A stretch of DNA of 64,000 nt from Pelagerythrobacter aerophilus (lineage in GTDB: Bacteria > Pseudomonadota > Alphaproteobacteria > Sphingomonadales > Sphingomonadaceae): the NCBI RefSeq assembly GCF_003581645.1, contig NZ_QXFK01000016.1:310001-374000 (forward strand). Reading direction: 5' to 3'. The position numbers and the translations under genes are program-made. Below the pieces are notes generated by a model. It did not search any database and was not told where the DNA came from. It saw nothing but the letters and a program-made list of their open reading frames with translations. Within the stretch, counting starts at the first letter, position 1. Each line of letters opens with the position of its first letter. Shown piece by piece: positions 33,371 to 42,463 of this stretch.

Positions 33371-33692
33371 CGCGTCCGCAGGTAAGCGACAGATTCCCAG
33401 CATGCTCGTCAGTCACGCCTGTGGCTGGCGCGCTGCAGCGGGGCAGGCGCAGGTGGAGATCTCTTCCAGCCAAATGCGCCGCTCGTCCTAGGGAGGATCC
33501 GTTTCGGAAGGCGAGCGATGGTCATCCGTAGAGCAGAGCTCCGCAAGTTCGCCGTGGATTGCTAAAGCTTCGACGGTCGCAATGTCGGACGGACCGAAGC
33601 GCTTCCTTGGCCGGCGCGCTCGTCAACATGTGCATGGCAAGGGTCAGGGCCTCGCCATGCTGATTGAACGGCAAGCCTGATTTGGTGCGCCG
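33371..33692. other. Intergenic region between convergent genes, possible gene remnant
   Basis: These 322 bases lie between the stops of the DUF885 gene and the minus-strand sugar-kinase gene. Two minus-strand frames look protein-like and would join by a frameshift near 33600: one reads NQHGEALTLAMHMLTSAP, the other SDIATVEALAIHGELAELC and ends at a stop near 33490. They may be the tail of a decayed gene. I see no terminator. Confidence 0.25.
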
Positions 33693-34676
33693 TCAGCTCT
33701 TTCGCGCGTTGAGCGGGGATGCGTTTTCGCAAAGCCTGGCGCGCGAGGTCGCTGCACGTCGTACCGCGTACAGGGCGGCCCCCAGCGTCGGATCGGCGAT
33801 CGGTTTTACGAACCGGTAGCGGGAATCCATGCTCGTCAGCCTTCTCTTAAAAGGCGCGGTGACCAGATCACCTGACCGGAACACGCCCCCGGACCAGGAT
33901 ACAGGTATGTGCTCCTCCGCCCCGAAGGCCAGCTCCTTCGCCACCGCGTGCACGATCTCTGCAAGTTCATTCGCGGCATCCCGGAAAATATCTGCCGCTG
34001 CCTCGTCCCCGGCGTTCGCCGCCGAAGCGACGATCTGGCTGAGCGCCGCGATGCTGTCGCGATTTCCCGCCGCACCTATGACATGCCCGCAAAGGTCGAG
34101 ATCTTCCTGCAACGCAAAGTGATCGCGCAGCGCCTCCAGCAACGGCCCGCGTGGCGATCGGCCGTCGCTCATTCGGGAAAACAGCTGCAGACCTCGGGTC
34201 GCGATCCAGTATGCGGATCCTTCATCACTGAAAATCTCGCCCCAGCCGCCGGCTCGTGCGCTTTTGCCCCGGCACTCGCCATAGGCAATCGACCCAGTCC
34301 CCGAAACGATATTGATGCCATCTTGACCGCCCAGCGAGCCGGCCCAGCCGCATACCATGTCGTTGCCGACGGCGAAGCGATCGTGGCCCAGCATGTCGAG
34401 CGGAAGCTGCGCGATCAGAGGATCGATCCTACTGTCCTCCCCGAATGCCGGCAGGCCAAAAAATGCGAAGCCCAGCGCGTCCGGATCGGGGCAGACTTTG
34501 GCGACCCCCGAAATTAGCATGTCGGTCAGATTCTCGATACCGATCTGCGGATAGTAGCTCGACCCCGCCAGATGCTGCGCAAGTACTTTGCCCGAACTGT
34601 CGACCAGGGTAAATGCGGTCTTGGTCCCGCCACCATCGACGCCGAGGTAGATATCTTCGATCAAACCGTTTCGCAT
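33693..34676 (-). CDS. BadF/BadG-type sugar kinase (N-acetylhexosamine kinase-like)
   Basis: This 327-residue ASKHA-fold kinase has the first phosphate-binding loop YLGVDGGGTKTAFTLVD at residues 10-26. The second phosphate loop is NIVSGTGSIAYGE, followed by GGWGEIFSDEGSAYWI, typical of N-acetylglucosamine kinases, and SWSGGVFRSGDL near the C-terminus. It probably phosphorylates an amino sugar; in proteobacterial N-acetylgalactosamine pathways the kinase AgaK has this role. It is the last gene of the five-gene operon and overlaps the AgaS-like gene by 16 bases. The exact sugar cannot be decided from the sequence. Confidence 0.88.
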   Translation of the reverse strand: MRNGLIEDIYLGVDGGGTKTAFTLVDSSGKVLAQHLAGSSYYPQIGIENLTDMLISGVAKVCPDPDALGFAFFGLPAFGEDSRIDPLIAQLPLDMLGHDRFAVGNDMVCGWAGSLGGQDGINIVSGTGSIAYGECRGKSARAGGWGEIFSDEGSAYWIATRGLQLFSRMSDGRSPRGPLLEALRDHFALQEDLDLCGHVIGAAGNRDSIAALSQIVASAANAGDEAAADIFRDAANELAEIVHAVAKELAFGAEEHIPVSWSGGVFRSGDLVTAPFKRRLTSMDSRYRFVKPIADPTLGAALYAVRRAATSRARLCENASPLNARKS

Positions 34677-35803
34677 GCATAGAGCCTTACGCCCTGAACG
34701 ACCCGATTGACCGTCCCGCTCACATTCGGATTGTCGGGTGTCAGGCCTGCATCGAGCGATGCGAAGACGCCGTAGACCTGCGGCGGGATGATGTAGGGAT
34801 AGAGCAGTTCGGGGTCCTTTGCGTCCGCCATTCCTGGGACCAGGACGGCATCGTCGATATCGTCGATGGCGGACAAAGTGACAATCCGCGCTGCGTTCCC
34901 GTCGGCGATGAGTTCCGCGCGCAAATCCATGTCGTATGCCCGCGTCAGCGGATCGTTCGACATGAACAGCATCACCATCGTCCGATCGGTCACCATGGCC
35001 TTTGGCCCGTGACGGAAACCGAGCGGGGAATCGAAGCTGGTCAGGATCTTGCCGTCCGTCAGCTCCATCAGCTTGAGCGCCGCCTCGCGCGCTAGTCCCT
35101 TAAAGGGGCCGCTGCCGAGGTACACGACCCGATCGAACCGGGCCTTGGCCAGTTGCTGCATCATTGGAACGGTCGTCTGCAGAAGATTAGCGCAGCCATC
35201 CGAAATGCGCGACGGATCGGTCGGCTCGGGAGATAGCGCTGCCCAGGCAGCGTACATCATGGCCGTGAAGCTCGATGTCATCGCGAAACTTCGGTCGTGG
35301 GCGGCGTCCGGCAGCAGCACGGTCAGCCGGTTGTTCTTGCCCTGGCTGGCGATCGCGCCGCCAGCGTTGCAGGTGATGACGAGGTGGCTCACGTCGGCCA
35401 CCAGCTTGTCGGCGATCTCGATGGCGCCCTTGCTTTCCGGACTGTTCCCGGACCGGCCAAAGGACACCAGCAGGGTCGGCGCATTGCTTCGCAGGTAGAT
35501 GAATGGCGAACTGACGATGTCGGTGGTCGCCACGGCTTCCACTCGCGCCGCAACCTGCGCGTCGAGAAACGGAGCCAGGCACTCGCCGATGAACGCGGAG
35601 GTACCCGCGCCGGTCAGGATAATGCGTGCCAGCGGATCGGAAAGATACGGGCCTGCGAAGGCTGCGATCCGATCCTTTGTTGCCGCCATGATCGCATCGG
35701 TTTCCAGCAGCATTTCAGGCTGCTGCTCGATCTCGCGGGCAGTCCAGAGAGCGCCTTTCTCCTCCAGTTCCTGCTCGTTGTATCCAAGCCTAAGCATCGC
35801 CAT
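34661..35803 (-). CDS. agaS: SIS-domain sugar isomerase, AgaS-like (galactosamine-6-phosphate deaminase/isomerase)
   Basis: The 380-residue protein has two SIS domains. The first (about residues 45-200) contains IILTGAGTSAFIGECLAPFL and LLVSFGRSGNSPES; the second (about 215-350) contains VVYLGSGPFKGLAREAALKL, then the SFDSPLGFRHGPKAM signature of this group. AgaS converts galactosamine-6-phosphate to tagatose-6-phosphate and ammonia. I chose the ATG at 35803 with GGAG four bases upstream; another ATG at 35797 is in frame. It overlaps both neighbours, with AgaZ before and the kinase after, so the three are translated together. Family assignment is strong; the precise substrate is inferred from context. 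Confidence 0.87.
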   Translation of the reverse strand: MAMLRLGYNEQELEEKGALWTAREIEQQPEMLLETDAIMAATKDRIAAFAGPYLSDPLARIILTGAGTSAFIGECLAPFLDAQVAARVEAVATTDIVSSPFIYLRSNAPTLLVSFGRSGNSPESKGAIEIADKLVADVSHLVITCNAGGAIASQGKNNRLTVLLPDAAHDRSFAMTSSFTAMMYAAWAALSPEPTDPSRISDGCANLLQTTVPMMQQLAKARFDRVVYLGSGPFKGLAREAALKLMELTDGKILTSFDSPLGFRHGPKAMVTDRTMVMLFMSNDPLTRAYDMDLRAELIADGNAARIVTLSAIDDIDDAVLVPGMADAKDPELLYPYIIPPQVYGVFASLDAGLTPDNPNVSGTVNRVVQGVRLYACETV

Positions 35804-37070
35804 TTTCTCCAGCGTCCGACGCTTGCAAATAGATATCCAGCGTTGCCATGACCTGTGCCATGGCCAGTTCGGCCGGATCATTGGTGATGGTTCCCTTGCG
35901 GAGCGCCACATAGGCGTGTGGCAGGTACTGGCTGACCAGCGGCAGCGGCGGCGGGGATGCGCGTAGATTGGCGAACATCTCCTCCTGCGCATCGGAGATC
36001 TGCGGATCGGGCCAGTAATAGCGGATGCGATCGCTGAGGCTGTACTGCAGGTCCAGCTGCAATTCGGCCCCGCTAGAATGATAGTATTTTCGCCAATTGC
36101 CGGGCTTGTCGTTCATTACCTCCAGTACCCGCTGCCGGAAATCCGATGCGCGCTCTCCCAGCATGTCGCGTTCCATGGCATCGAGAGCCCACAGCGCTTC
36201 GCGCAGCGCAAATGTCACGCCCGGGCCGACCTTAAGGATGGCGAAATGGTCGCGCACGAGAGCGGTCAGCGCCTCTTTGGTCTGGTAGTCAGTGGAATGC
36301 GCCTCGAAGACCATGCCGGGAACATCGTTCAGGGTGCGGCTGAGTTCCTGCGCAGCTTCGGGACGGTAATCCAGCACCTGGTGATGGTCGAATTCCACCC
36401 CGGGCTGCACCACCAGCGCGATGACGCGATCCCAGGCCTCGGCCGGGAACAGCTCCTTGTGCATGGCGATGGTGCCACGTGCGGCCTCGGGGGAGGTCAC
36501 CTGCAACGGCTCCAGATCTTCCGTCGCGCCGCCCGGCACCGGAACCTCCGTCCCGATGACGTAGACCGGCGCCTGCGTCCCGGCATCGGCGTGGGCCGCT
36601 TCCGCCACCCCGCACAGCCGCGCAGCCCGCTCGGCAATCGTCTGCTCGGGCAAGGGGATCGGATCGTCGGCGCAAGACATAGAACAATCAAGATGGATCT
36701 TGGCGAAACCGGCACGGACATACTGGTCGATCAGTACATCGGCCCGCTCCATCGCTTCGTCCGCGGTCAGGGCGGTCCACGCGTTGGGTCCCAGGTGATC
36801 GCCGCCCAGCACAACGCGCTCGGCCGGATAATCTACGCGCTCGGCAATCTGCGAAACGTAGTCCCGGAAGTCCGCCGGCTTCATTCCGGTGTAGCCGCCA
36901 TCCTGATTGACCTGGTTGGAGGTCGCTTCGATCAGGACGAAGGGCGCATCGTGCATTTGTGCATGGCGAAACGTGCTCTCGATCACCAGCGGATGGGCGG
37001 AGCATACCGAATAGATGCCGACCTCCTCGCCTGCTTTGTGGCGGGCAACGCGATCAAGCAACAGGTTCAT
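35790..37070 (-). CDS. agaZ: Tagatose-bisphosphate aldolase noncatalytic subunit-like protein (AgaZ/GatZ/KbaZ)
   Basis: This 426-residue protein matches the GatZ/KbaZ/AgaZ family in length and sequence: HPLVIESTFRHAQMHDAPF, LIEATSNQVNQDGGYTGM, RVVLGGDHLGPNAWT and FAKIHLDCSMSCADD, with FEAHSTDYQT in the second half. In enteric bacteria it stabilises the catalytic aldolase GatY/KbaY; it has also been proposed to act as the tagatose-6-phosphate kinase. No aldolase gene lies in the window, which makes the role here open. I chose the ATG at 37070, with GGAG seven bases upstream; it overlaps the EamA stop as ATGA. The open frame extends far upstream inside the EamA gene, but that part is not coding in this frame. 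Confidence 0.87.
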   Translation of the reverse strand: MNLLLDRVARHKAGEEVGIYSVCSAHPLVIESTFRHAQMHDAPFVLIEATSNQVNQDGGYTGMKPADFRDYVSQIAERVDYPAERVVLGGDHLGPNAWTALTADEAMERADVLIDQYVRAGFAKIHLDCSMSCADDPIPLPEQTIAERAARLCGVAEAAHADAGTQAPVYVIGTEVPVPGGATEDLEPLQVTSPEAARGTIAMHKELFPAEAWDRVIALVVQPGVEFDHHQVLDYRPEAAQELSRTLNDVPGMVFEAHSTDYQTKEALTALVRDHFAILKVGPGVTFALREALWALDAMERDMLGERASDFRQRVLEVMNDKPGNWRKYYHSSGAELQLDLQYSLSDRIRYYWPDPQISDAQEEMFANLRASPPPLPLVSQYLPHAYVALRKGTITNDPAELAMAQVMATLDIYLQASDAGENGDA

Positions 37071-37996
37071 GCGGGGTCTCCATCGTTTTGGGGTTCGGGC
37101 TCGTCGGCAGCCTCGGGCTCGATCGCCAGCAGGACGGAGGCGATCAGCGCCAGCACGAGACCGACGATCTTGAGCGGGCCGGGCACTGCACCCAGGATCA
37201 GCAGGGAGAGCATGGCCGTGACCAACGGGGCACCGGCGTTCGACAAGGGCGCAACGACGATCGCCTTGCCGTATCGGAAGGCGAAGACCAGCGTCAGTGC
37301 GCCGATGGCGTTCAGCATCTGGATGCCTGCCGCTAGCCATGGCCCGTCCGTTCCGTAATTGATCGGTTGCGTGAAATCGGTCATCGCATAGGCGACAGGC
37401 GCCAGCAGAAGGCCCGAGAGCATCATGTAGAAGAAGATGCTTTCCGCGCTCATGGTGTTGTTGGCCAGCTTCATGAAGAACGCCTGCATGCCCCAGCACA
37501 GCATGATCAGCAGCGCCAGCGGCGCCCAGCCAAGTCCGCCCACCTCGCCCGACAGCGAAAGATCGAACATCGGCAGTGCCATCAGCGCCAGTACGATACC
37601 CAACACGCCCAGCTTGCCGGTCCGCTCCTTCAAAATCAGCAGCGACAGCGTGATCGTGATGATGGGGGACAGCGAGATGACCGGAAAGATCAGGTACGGC
37701 GGCCCGCGGGTCACGGCATAGAACAGTACCAGCTGTCCGCCCGCGCCGAGAAGGCCGATCGTGAATCCGAAGAATATCGAGCGGGCGTCACGGTCCAGGC
37801 GCCATCCGGACATTGCCAACACGATCAGTGCGGGGGGGATCATGGTCAGCGCCCAGATGCAGTAGACCAGCGTTTCGGGAAAGCCCCGCTCAGCCGATAT
37901 CCCAGCGATCGCTCCCCAAACGCCCCAGAGAGCGACGGTAGCGAGGGCGTAGACCAGCCAACTGCGTCCGGCGGCATGGGATGAAACTTGAGTCAT
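37067..37996 (-). CDS. EamA/DMT-family transporter
   Basis: The 309-residue inner-membrane protein has ten predicted helices in two EamA repeats. The first contains LATVALWGVWGAIAGISAER and ISLSPIITITLSLLILKERT; the second has PLSNAGAPLVTAMLSLLILG at the matching place. DMT exporters and permeases move amino acids, sugars or metabolites. In this operon it takes the place where amino-sugar loci usually have an MFS or PTS permease, so it may import the released sugar. The ATG at 37996 is two bases after the alpha-galactosidase stop, and its own stop overlaps the agaZ start. Confidence 0.87.
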   Translation of the reverse strand: MTQVSSHAAGRSWLVYALATVALWGVWGAIAGISAERGFPETLVYCIWALTMIPPALIVLAMSGWRLDRDARSIFFGFTIGLLGAGGQLVLFYAVTRGPPYLIFPVISLSPIITITLSLLILKERTGKLGVLGIVLALMALPMFDLSLSGEVGGLGWAPLALLIMLCWGMQAFFMKLANNTMSAESIFFYMMLSGLLLAPVAYAMTDFTQPINYGTDGPWLAAGIQMLNAIGALTLVFAFRYGKAIVVAPLSNAGAPLVTAMLSLLILGAVPGPLKIVGLVLALIASVLLAIEPEAADEPEPQNDGDPA

Positions 37997-37998
37997 GT

Positions 37999-40086
37999 TT
38001 AAGCCCCGACCCGTTCGGCCTGAAGGATCAGGTGCTTCTTGAACGTCACGGCCAGGTTCGGAGTGGCCGCATCGACGGTGCCTATAACCTTGCCGCTTGC
38101 GATATTCGTCACGCGGTGACGTCCGGCAGCAAGGCCGCGCAATTCCACAGGGCCGGAATACTCGTCTGCGTAGAAGGCGAAGTAGCACCGGCCGTTCTGG
38201 TCGATGGCATGCGTCTCGGGCCGATCGAAACCGATATCGTACAGTTCGCCGCGATAGGTGCCGCGTGCCAGATCGTGCTCCTGGTACAGGCTGATCCACT
38301 TACGCCAATGGCGCTCCTTGTCGGGCGTCAGGACATATCCGCCAGGCGGCAGTTCGCCGCTGGGATTGTTGGTGTCGCGCGGCCAGGTGAACTTGGTTGA
38401 TACCACGCCGCCGATGCCCACGGCGGAAGCGAAGTCGGTGCCCCCGTCGCTCAACTCGACGTGATCGCCGGAGTAGGGCGCCGACCGGCCCATCAGCGCC
38501 TTGGTCGTCTTGCCCTTGGTCCGGATTTGCCAGGAGGACAGCGGATCGGACGCAGGCACCTGGTTCATGTACGGCAACGAATGGAACGCGAAGGACGTGC
38601 CGCAGGGGCAGAATTCCAGGATCGCGTCCGGATTGATGGACGTCGCCGCCTCGTGAACTGCCTGCCAGAAAGCGGGCAGCTTTTCGCTGGCTTCCTCGGG
38701 ATAGGCGTGGTTGTGCGCCGGATTGTGGCACGGCGGAACACCGTTCAAATGCTGCCCGTCAAGCTTCAGGCCTTCATATCCCCACTCGCCGATAATCTTG
38801 CGCACCAGCGCGGTGCAATGATCGATGGTAGGCTGGTAGGCGGGGCACAGCGTGAATGCGTTCCACCATGTCACGTCGTTGACCGCGCCGTTCTCGTCCA
38901 GCAGCAGCATGTCGGCGTGGTCGTGCAGCAGGTCGGTGCCGGGGTCGACGGCCAATGGTGCGAGCCAGAGGCGGGGGCGCAGGCCAGCGCCCCTGATTTG
39001 GTCGACGAATTCGATCATGTCGGCATCGCCGCGTGGGAACTTCTCCGGGTCCAGATACCAGTCGCCCTCTGCGGTCTGCCAGCCGTCGTCGAGCACCGCC
39101 CATTCGATGCCGAGCTCCTTCACCTTGGGAAGCGTGCCAACGACCTGGGCGGTGTTGAAATTGCGCTCGTAGCCCCACGCGCACCACATCGCTTCATAGG
39201 CGGAAGCAGGCACAAAGGCATCTGTCAGTCCGCGCGCGGCCATTATCTCGCGATAAGCGGCCAGTGGAGCGAAACAATCGCCGGTGTGCGCAGCGACGAA
39301 GGTCGTAAGTGTTGCGACCTCCGACCCTGGGAGCAACTCAAACGGCTGGTCGCTTTCAAGCGCGATGCTCGTTTCGCTGCCAGTGCTTGTCACAGGCAGC
39401 GCGACCAGTTCCGGCGTCAGCTCGAGATGTCCGACAGCCAGGCCGGCATCGGGTCGCCAGATATCGACCACGGGCGTGCCCCCGCCATAATCGGAGGCAT
39501 TCATGCCCATGTAGTTGCGCTGCTCGAAACCCGCGGGCGCAGGCTGGATCCAATCGCGCCTGTCCGCGTGGGACGAACCAGCAAAAGTCCATAATCCACG
39601 CGGGCCGCGCGTCAGGCTATGGGCGGCATTGCGCCAGCCGCGCAGCGACACCGGATCGCGTCCGATGTTGCGATAAATGGCGACGATGGCCGCAATACCG
39701 GGGCGGTCGGGGTCGAAGGTAAATTCGACCGTCTTCTCGATGCCGTCTGCGCTGACGCCTGTGGCGCTGTGCGTCTTGCCGGACAGGCCTGCGACCTTCG
39801 ATGCACCCTGACCCTGGTCGGTCAGTAGGAACGGAGCGAGCGCCACCCCCTTGGCAGGCAGCAGCGTCTCGCTGTCCGAAAAGCTGGTCAGGGCGCGTCC
39901 GCCGACAACGAGACGGGTGCGCATGGCGCTGTCGATCTCGATGGTCAGGGCATCGTTGCCGAAGCGGTTTGCGACTGGCGCGGCGAAGACCGGAGGGGCT
40001 GCGATCGCTCCGGCCGCGAGCACCGCAGAAGTGCCGCTCATGAGATACAGTACCTGCCGACGTCGCAAACCCGTTTTCCGAACCAT
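37999..40086 (-). CDS. Exported alpha-galactosidase-like glycoside hydrolase (GH36/melibiase type)
   Basis: The 695-residue protein carries a twin-arginine-type signal (LRRRQVLYLMSG, then a hydrophobic stretch ending VFAAP), so it is probably exported folded by Tat. An N-terminal beta-rich domain (about 40-290) is followed by a TIM barrel with WAVLDDGWQTAEGDWYLDP, the nucleophile motif YEGLKLDGQHLN (aspartate in KLD), LEFCPCGTS, and ASDPLSSWQIRTKG, which probably holds the acid/base aspartate. GH36 and its relatives cleave alpha-linked galactose, and some cleave alpha-linked N-acetylgalactosamine. Given AgaS, AgaZ and an amino-sugar kinase in the same operon, the latter is attractive. I chose the ATG at 40086, with GGAGG upstream. 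Confidence 0.87.
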   Translation of the reverse strand: MVRKTGLRRRQVLYLMSGTSAVLAAGAIAAPPVFAAPVANRFGNDALTIEIDSAMRTRLVVGGRALTSFSDSETLLPAKGVALAPFLLTDQGQGASKVAGLSGKTHSATGVSADGIEKTVEFTFDPDRPGIAAIVAIYRNIGRDPVSLRGWRNAAHSLTRGPRGLWTFAGSSHADRRDWIQPAPAGFEQRNYMGMNASDYGGGTPVVDIWRPDAGLAVGHLELTPELVALPVTSTGSETSIALESDQPFELLPGSEVATLTTFVAAHTGDCFAPLAAYREIMAARGLTDAFVPASAYEAMWCAWGYERNFNTAQVVGTLPKVKELGIEWAVLDDGWQTAEGDWYLDPEKFPRGDADMIEFVDQIRGAGLRPRLWLAPLAVDPGTDLLHDHADMLLLDENGAVNDVTWWNAFTLCPAYQPTIDHCTALVRKIIGEWGYEGLKLDGQHLNGVPPCHNPAHNHAYPEEASEKLPAFWQAVHEAATSINPDAILEFCPCGTSFAFHSLPYMNQVPASDPLSSWQIRTKGKTTKALMGRSAPYSGDHVELSDGGTDFASAVGIGGVVSTKFTWPRDTNNPSGELPPGGYVLTPDKERHWRKWISLYQEHDLARGTYRGELYDIGFDRPETHAIDQNGRCYFAFYADEYSGPVELRGLAAGRHRVTNIASGKVIGTVDAATPNLAVTFKKHLILQAERVGA

Positions 40087-40160
40087 TCCTCGCCTCCAAG
40101 CGCTCAACTCGCCGGACGACCCCGCCCGGATTTTCCCATTGCTCTTCGCTGAGACAGATG

Positions 40161-40206
40161 TAACATAATGAAATCGGACGCAAGGCTATACTTTCATTTT
40201 CATTCG
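40161..40206. promoter_or_regulatory. Divergent promoter region with two AgaR/DeoR-like boxes
   Basis: Plus-strand CTTTCATTTTCATTCG (40191-40206) and minus-strand CCGATTTCATTATGTTA (40177-40161) both carry the TTTC-R-TTT-like pattern known for AgaR operators of amino-galactose regulons. They lie in the 133 bases between the divergent alpha-galactosidase operon and the amidohydrolase gene. A DeoR-type regulator is encoded 1.1 kb to the right. Assignment rests on motif resemblance. Confidence 0.6.
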
Positions 40207-40219
40207 AGCAGGAGACGAG

Positions 40220-41383
40220 ATGAGGAACCCGGACTTGAAGCAACCGCTGTTGCTCGCCGCTCTGTCGATTACGCTGGCCGGTTGCGCGCCGGCTGCGAAC
40301 GGCCCTTCCGCGGCCCTTTCGGGGCCGGATATTCCCTATACCCAAGCCGATTTTGGTCGCATCCCCAAGATAGATGCCCATGTGCACGCCAACATGTACG
40401 ACCCGTCGTTTTTGGCCTTGGTGCGGGACAACGGCTTCCAGGTGCTGTCGATCAACGTCGATTATCCCGACTTCCCCTCGCTCGACGGCCAAGCCGAAGT
40501 GGCGCACCGGTACTTTGCGGAAGATGCTGGGCTTTTCCAATTCACCACCACGTTTTCGATGGACGGGTTCGAGACCGCCGGATGGTCCTCCCGAACCAAC
40601 GCCCATATCGACCGGGAACTGGCCGCTGGCGCAATCGGCGTGAAGGTTTGGAAGAACATCGGCATGGTCGAACGCAACCGGGAGGGAGAGTTGGTCATGC
40701 TGGACGATCCCGGCTTCGATACCGTCATGGCGCATATCGAGCAGCGCGGCGTGCCGCTGATCGCCCACCAGGCGGAGCCCTACAATTGCTGGCTGCCGCT
40801 GGACCAGATGACCACCGAAAACGATCGCCTGTATTTTCAGGCGCACCCCGAATATCACATGTACCTGCACCCCGAGATGCCGAGCTACCGGCAACTGATG
40901 GATGCGCGCGACCGCTTCGTGGAGGCTCATCCCGGCCTGACGCTGATAGGTGCGCATCTCGGTAGTATCGAGTGGAGCGTCGACGAACTGGCGACCTTCC
41001 TCGATGCCCATCCCAACGCGGTCGTCGACATGGCCGCGAGGATGAGCAATCTGCAGTATCAATCGAACCGCGACCGTGATCGAGTGCGCGACTTTCTGAT
41101 TAAATATCAGGACCGCGTGCTGTACGCGACCGACCTGACGCTCAGCCCGCTTTCGGATGCGGCGAAGGCTCAGAATCCACCGATCGATCCCGGAGCAGAC
41201 TTCGCCCAGGCGGCCGAGGAGGTGTGGCGGTCAGATTGGACCTATCTCGCCACTCCGGAAAGCCAGTATGTCGATACGCTCAAAGCGGATACGCCCGGAC
41301 TTGCGCTGCCGCGCTCGGTCATCCGCAAGATCTATTATGAAAATGCGCTGCGGGTCTTCCCGGCCTTCGCTCAGGCTTCGTAG
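40220..41383 (+). CDS. Lipoprotein amidohydrolase (amidohydrolase 2 family)
   Basis: This 387-residue exported lipoprotein has a signal peptide with lipobox LAGC (about residues 19-22). The metal-dependent hydrolase barrel begins IPKIDAHVHANMYDP, supplying the first metal histidines. The pattern continues with PLIAHQAEP (middle histidine), LIGAHLGSIEW and a final RVLYATDLTLS aspartate. It is divergent from the alpha-galactosidase operon and shares its TTTC-box control region, so it is probably in the same regulon. It is not a NagA-type deacetylase by sequence; hydrolysis of a glycan substituent such as an acyl or lactone group is a guess. Confidence 0.85.
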   Translation: MRNPDLKQPLLLAALSITLAGCAPAANGPSAALSGPDIPYTQADFGRIPKIDAHVHANMYDPSFLALVRDNGFQVLSINVDYPDFPSLDGQAEVAHRYFAEDAGLFQFTTTFSMDGFETAGWSSRTNAHIDRELAAGAIGVKVWKNIGMVERNREGELVMLDDPGFDTVMAHIEQRGVPLIAHQAEPYNCWLPLDQMTTENDRLYFQAHPEYHMYLHPEMPSYRQLMDARDRFVEAHPGLTLIGAHLGSIEWSVDELATFLDAHPNAVVDMAARMSNLQYQSNRDRDRVRDFLIKYQDRVLYATDLTLSPLSDAAKAQNPPIDPGADFAQAAEEVWRSDWTYLATPESQYVDTLKADTPGLALPRSVIRKIYYENALRVFPAFAQAS

Positions 41384-42150
41384 AGCTCGAATCCGACGGT
41401 CTTGGCTGCATCGCGGATGTAGTCGGGCGCGTCGGTGTCGGTCACCAGGGCGGAGATTTCGCTGACGTCGATGATCCTGTGCAGGCATGTGCGTCCAAAT
41501 TTCGAGCTGTCGGTAACCGCGATGACGGAGCGCGCCCGGCTCACCATCTTGCGGTTGAGCATCGCTTCGGGCTCGTAATGCGTGGTGATGCCGCGCTGCA
41601 GGTCGAAGCCGTCGACCCCCAGGAACAGCTTGTCGACGTGCAGCGCATCCAGCGCGTCGACGGTCTGGCCGCCGTAGAACGCCATGTTGCGCCGGCGCAT
41701 CTGCCCGCCCAGCATTACCGCGACGATATGCTCCTTGCGCGCCAGTATGGACAGCACGTTGAAGTCGTTCGTAACGACGGTGATGTCTTCGAGATCGGGC
41801 AGGTGCGATGCGATCGCCATTGCCGTGGTGCCGGAATCGAGGACGATGGAATCGCCTGCCACGACCATTTCGGCGGCGCGCTTCCCGATCCGCCGCTTCT
41901 CCTCGACGTTGATTACCTGCTTCGCCTCGACGGCGGGTTCGTTGCCGTTGCTAATGACATCGGTCGAAATTGCACCGCCATACGACCGTTCCGCCAGCCC
42001 TCGCTCACACAGGAAATCCAGATCCTTGCGAATCGTCTGGGAGGACACATCGAACTGTCGCGACAGCTCCGCCACCTGGATGCTGCCGAGGTCCTTGAGC
42101 ATGGCGATCATCTTCTGCCGCCGACCGCTGGTGTCTCGTAATTTGGTCAT
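41371..42150 (-). CDS. DeoR/GlpR family transcriptional regulator (AgaR-like)
   Basis: The 259-residue protein has an N-terminal DeoR HTH (residues about 10-65; RRQKMIAMLKDLGSIQVAEL, then FDVSSQTIRKDLDFLCERGL, and RSYGGAI after it). A sugar-phosphate-sensing domain follows, with SIVLDSGTTAMAIASHLPDL, ITVVTNDFNVLSILA and LGGQMRRRNMAFYGG. DeoR proteins are usually released from DNA by a phosphorylated sugar, here perhaps a galactosamine or tagatose phosphate. I chose the ATG at 42150; the frame extends to 42228. It converges on the amidohydrolase gene with a 13-base overlap. TTTC-rich boxes in both nearby control regions are likely targets. Confidence 0.9.
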   Translation of the reverse strand: MTKLRDTSGRRQKMIAMLKDLGSIQVAELSRQFDVSSQTIRKDLDFLCERGLAERSYGGAISTDVISNGNEPAVEAKQVINVEEKRRIGKRAAEMVVAGDSIVLDSGTTAMAIASHLPDLEDITVVTNDFNVLSILARKEHIVAVMLGGQMRRRNMAFYGGQTVDALDALHVDKLFLGVDGFDLQRGITTHYEPEAMLNRKMVSRARSVIAVTDSSKFGRTCLHRIIDVSEISALVTDTDAPDYIRDAAKTVGFELYEA

Positions 42151-42463
42151 TGTGTCCCGTGATTCAGTCTGAATGCCGATTGTAAGAGTTGGCGGTATCT
42201 TTCGCAATACAGCATGATTTCGCACCATTCAGGAAACGCACGATAATGGTGCCTTGCTCACCGAGATGACCAGCGTGGGCCTAGGAGTCACGACGATAAA
42301 CTACCATTATATTGTGCTTGCGTTCCAAAAATTAGCTGCTTACGATGCAAAACGAAACATATTGAGGGTGAGGGCCCTCGTTTCACGTAAAAAGACGCTG
42401 TTTGCGGACGGCGGAACGCTGCCGCAGGCGGTCGAAGCCTGGCAGTTTCAGGGAGGGTTTCAG
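42151..42463. promoter_or_regulatory. Control region between AgaR-like regulator and TonB receptor genes
   Basis: This 313-base region is divergent. Minus-strand ATGTTTCGTTTTGC (42360-42347) and plus-strand CGTTTCACGTAAA (42379-42391) resemble the TTTCRTTT boxes at 40.2 kb and face each other. On the regulator side TTTCGCA occurs twice (42200-42206 and 42218-42224), 18 bases apart. These suggest control of the receptor and autocontrol of the regulator. The Shine-Dalgarno GGGAGGG precedes the receptor ATG. Confidence 0.55.

Noticed and set aside
39617-41062. 481-codon minus-strand open frame
   Set aside because: Spans the divergent promoter region and the amidohydrolase and alpha-galactosidase genes in wrong frames; its residues show no domain.
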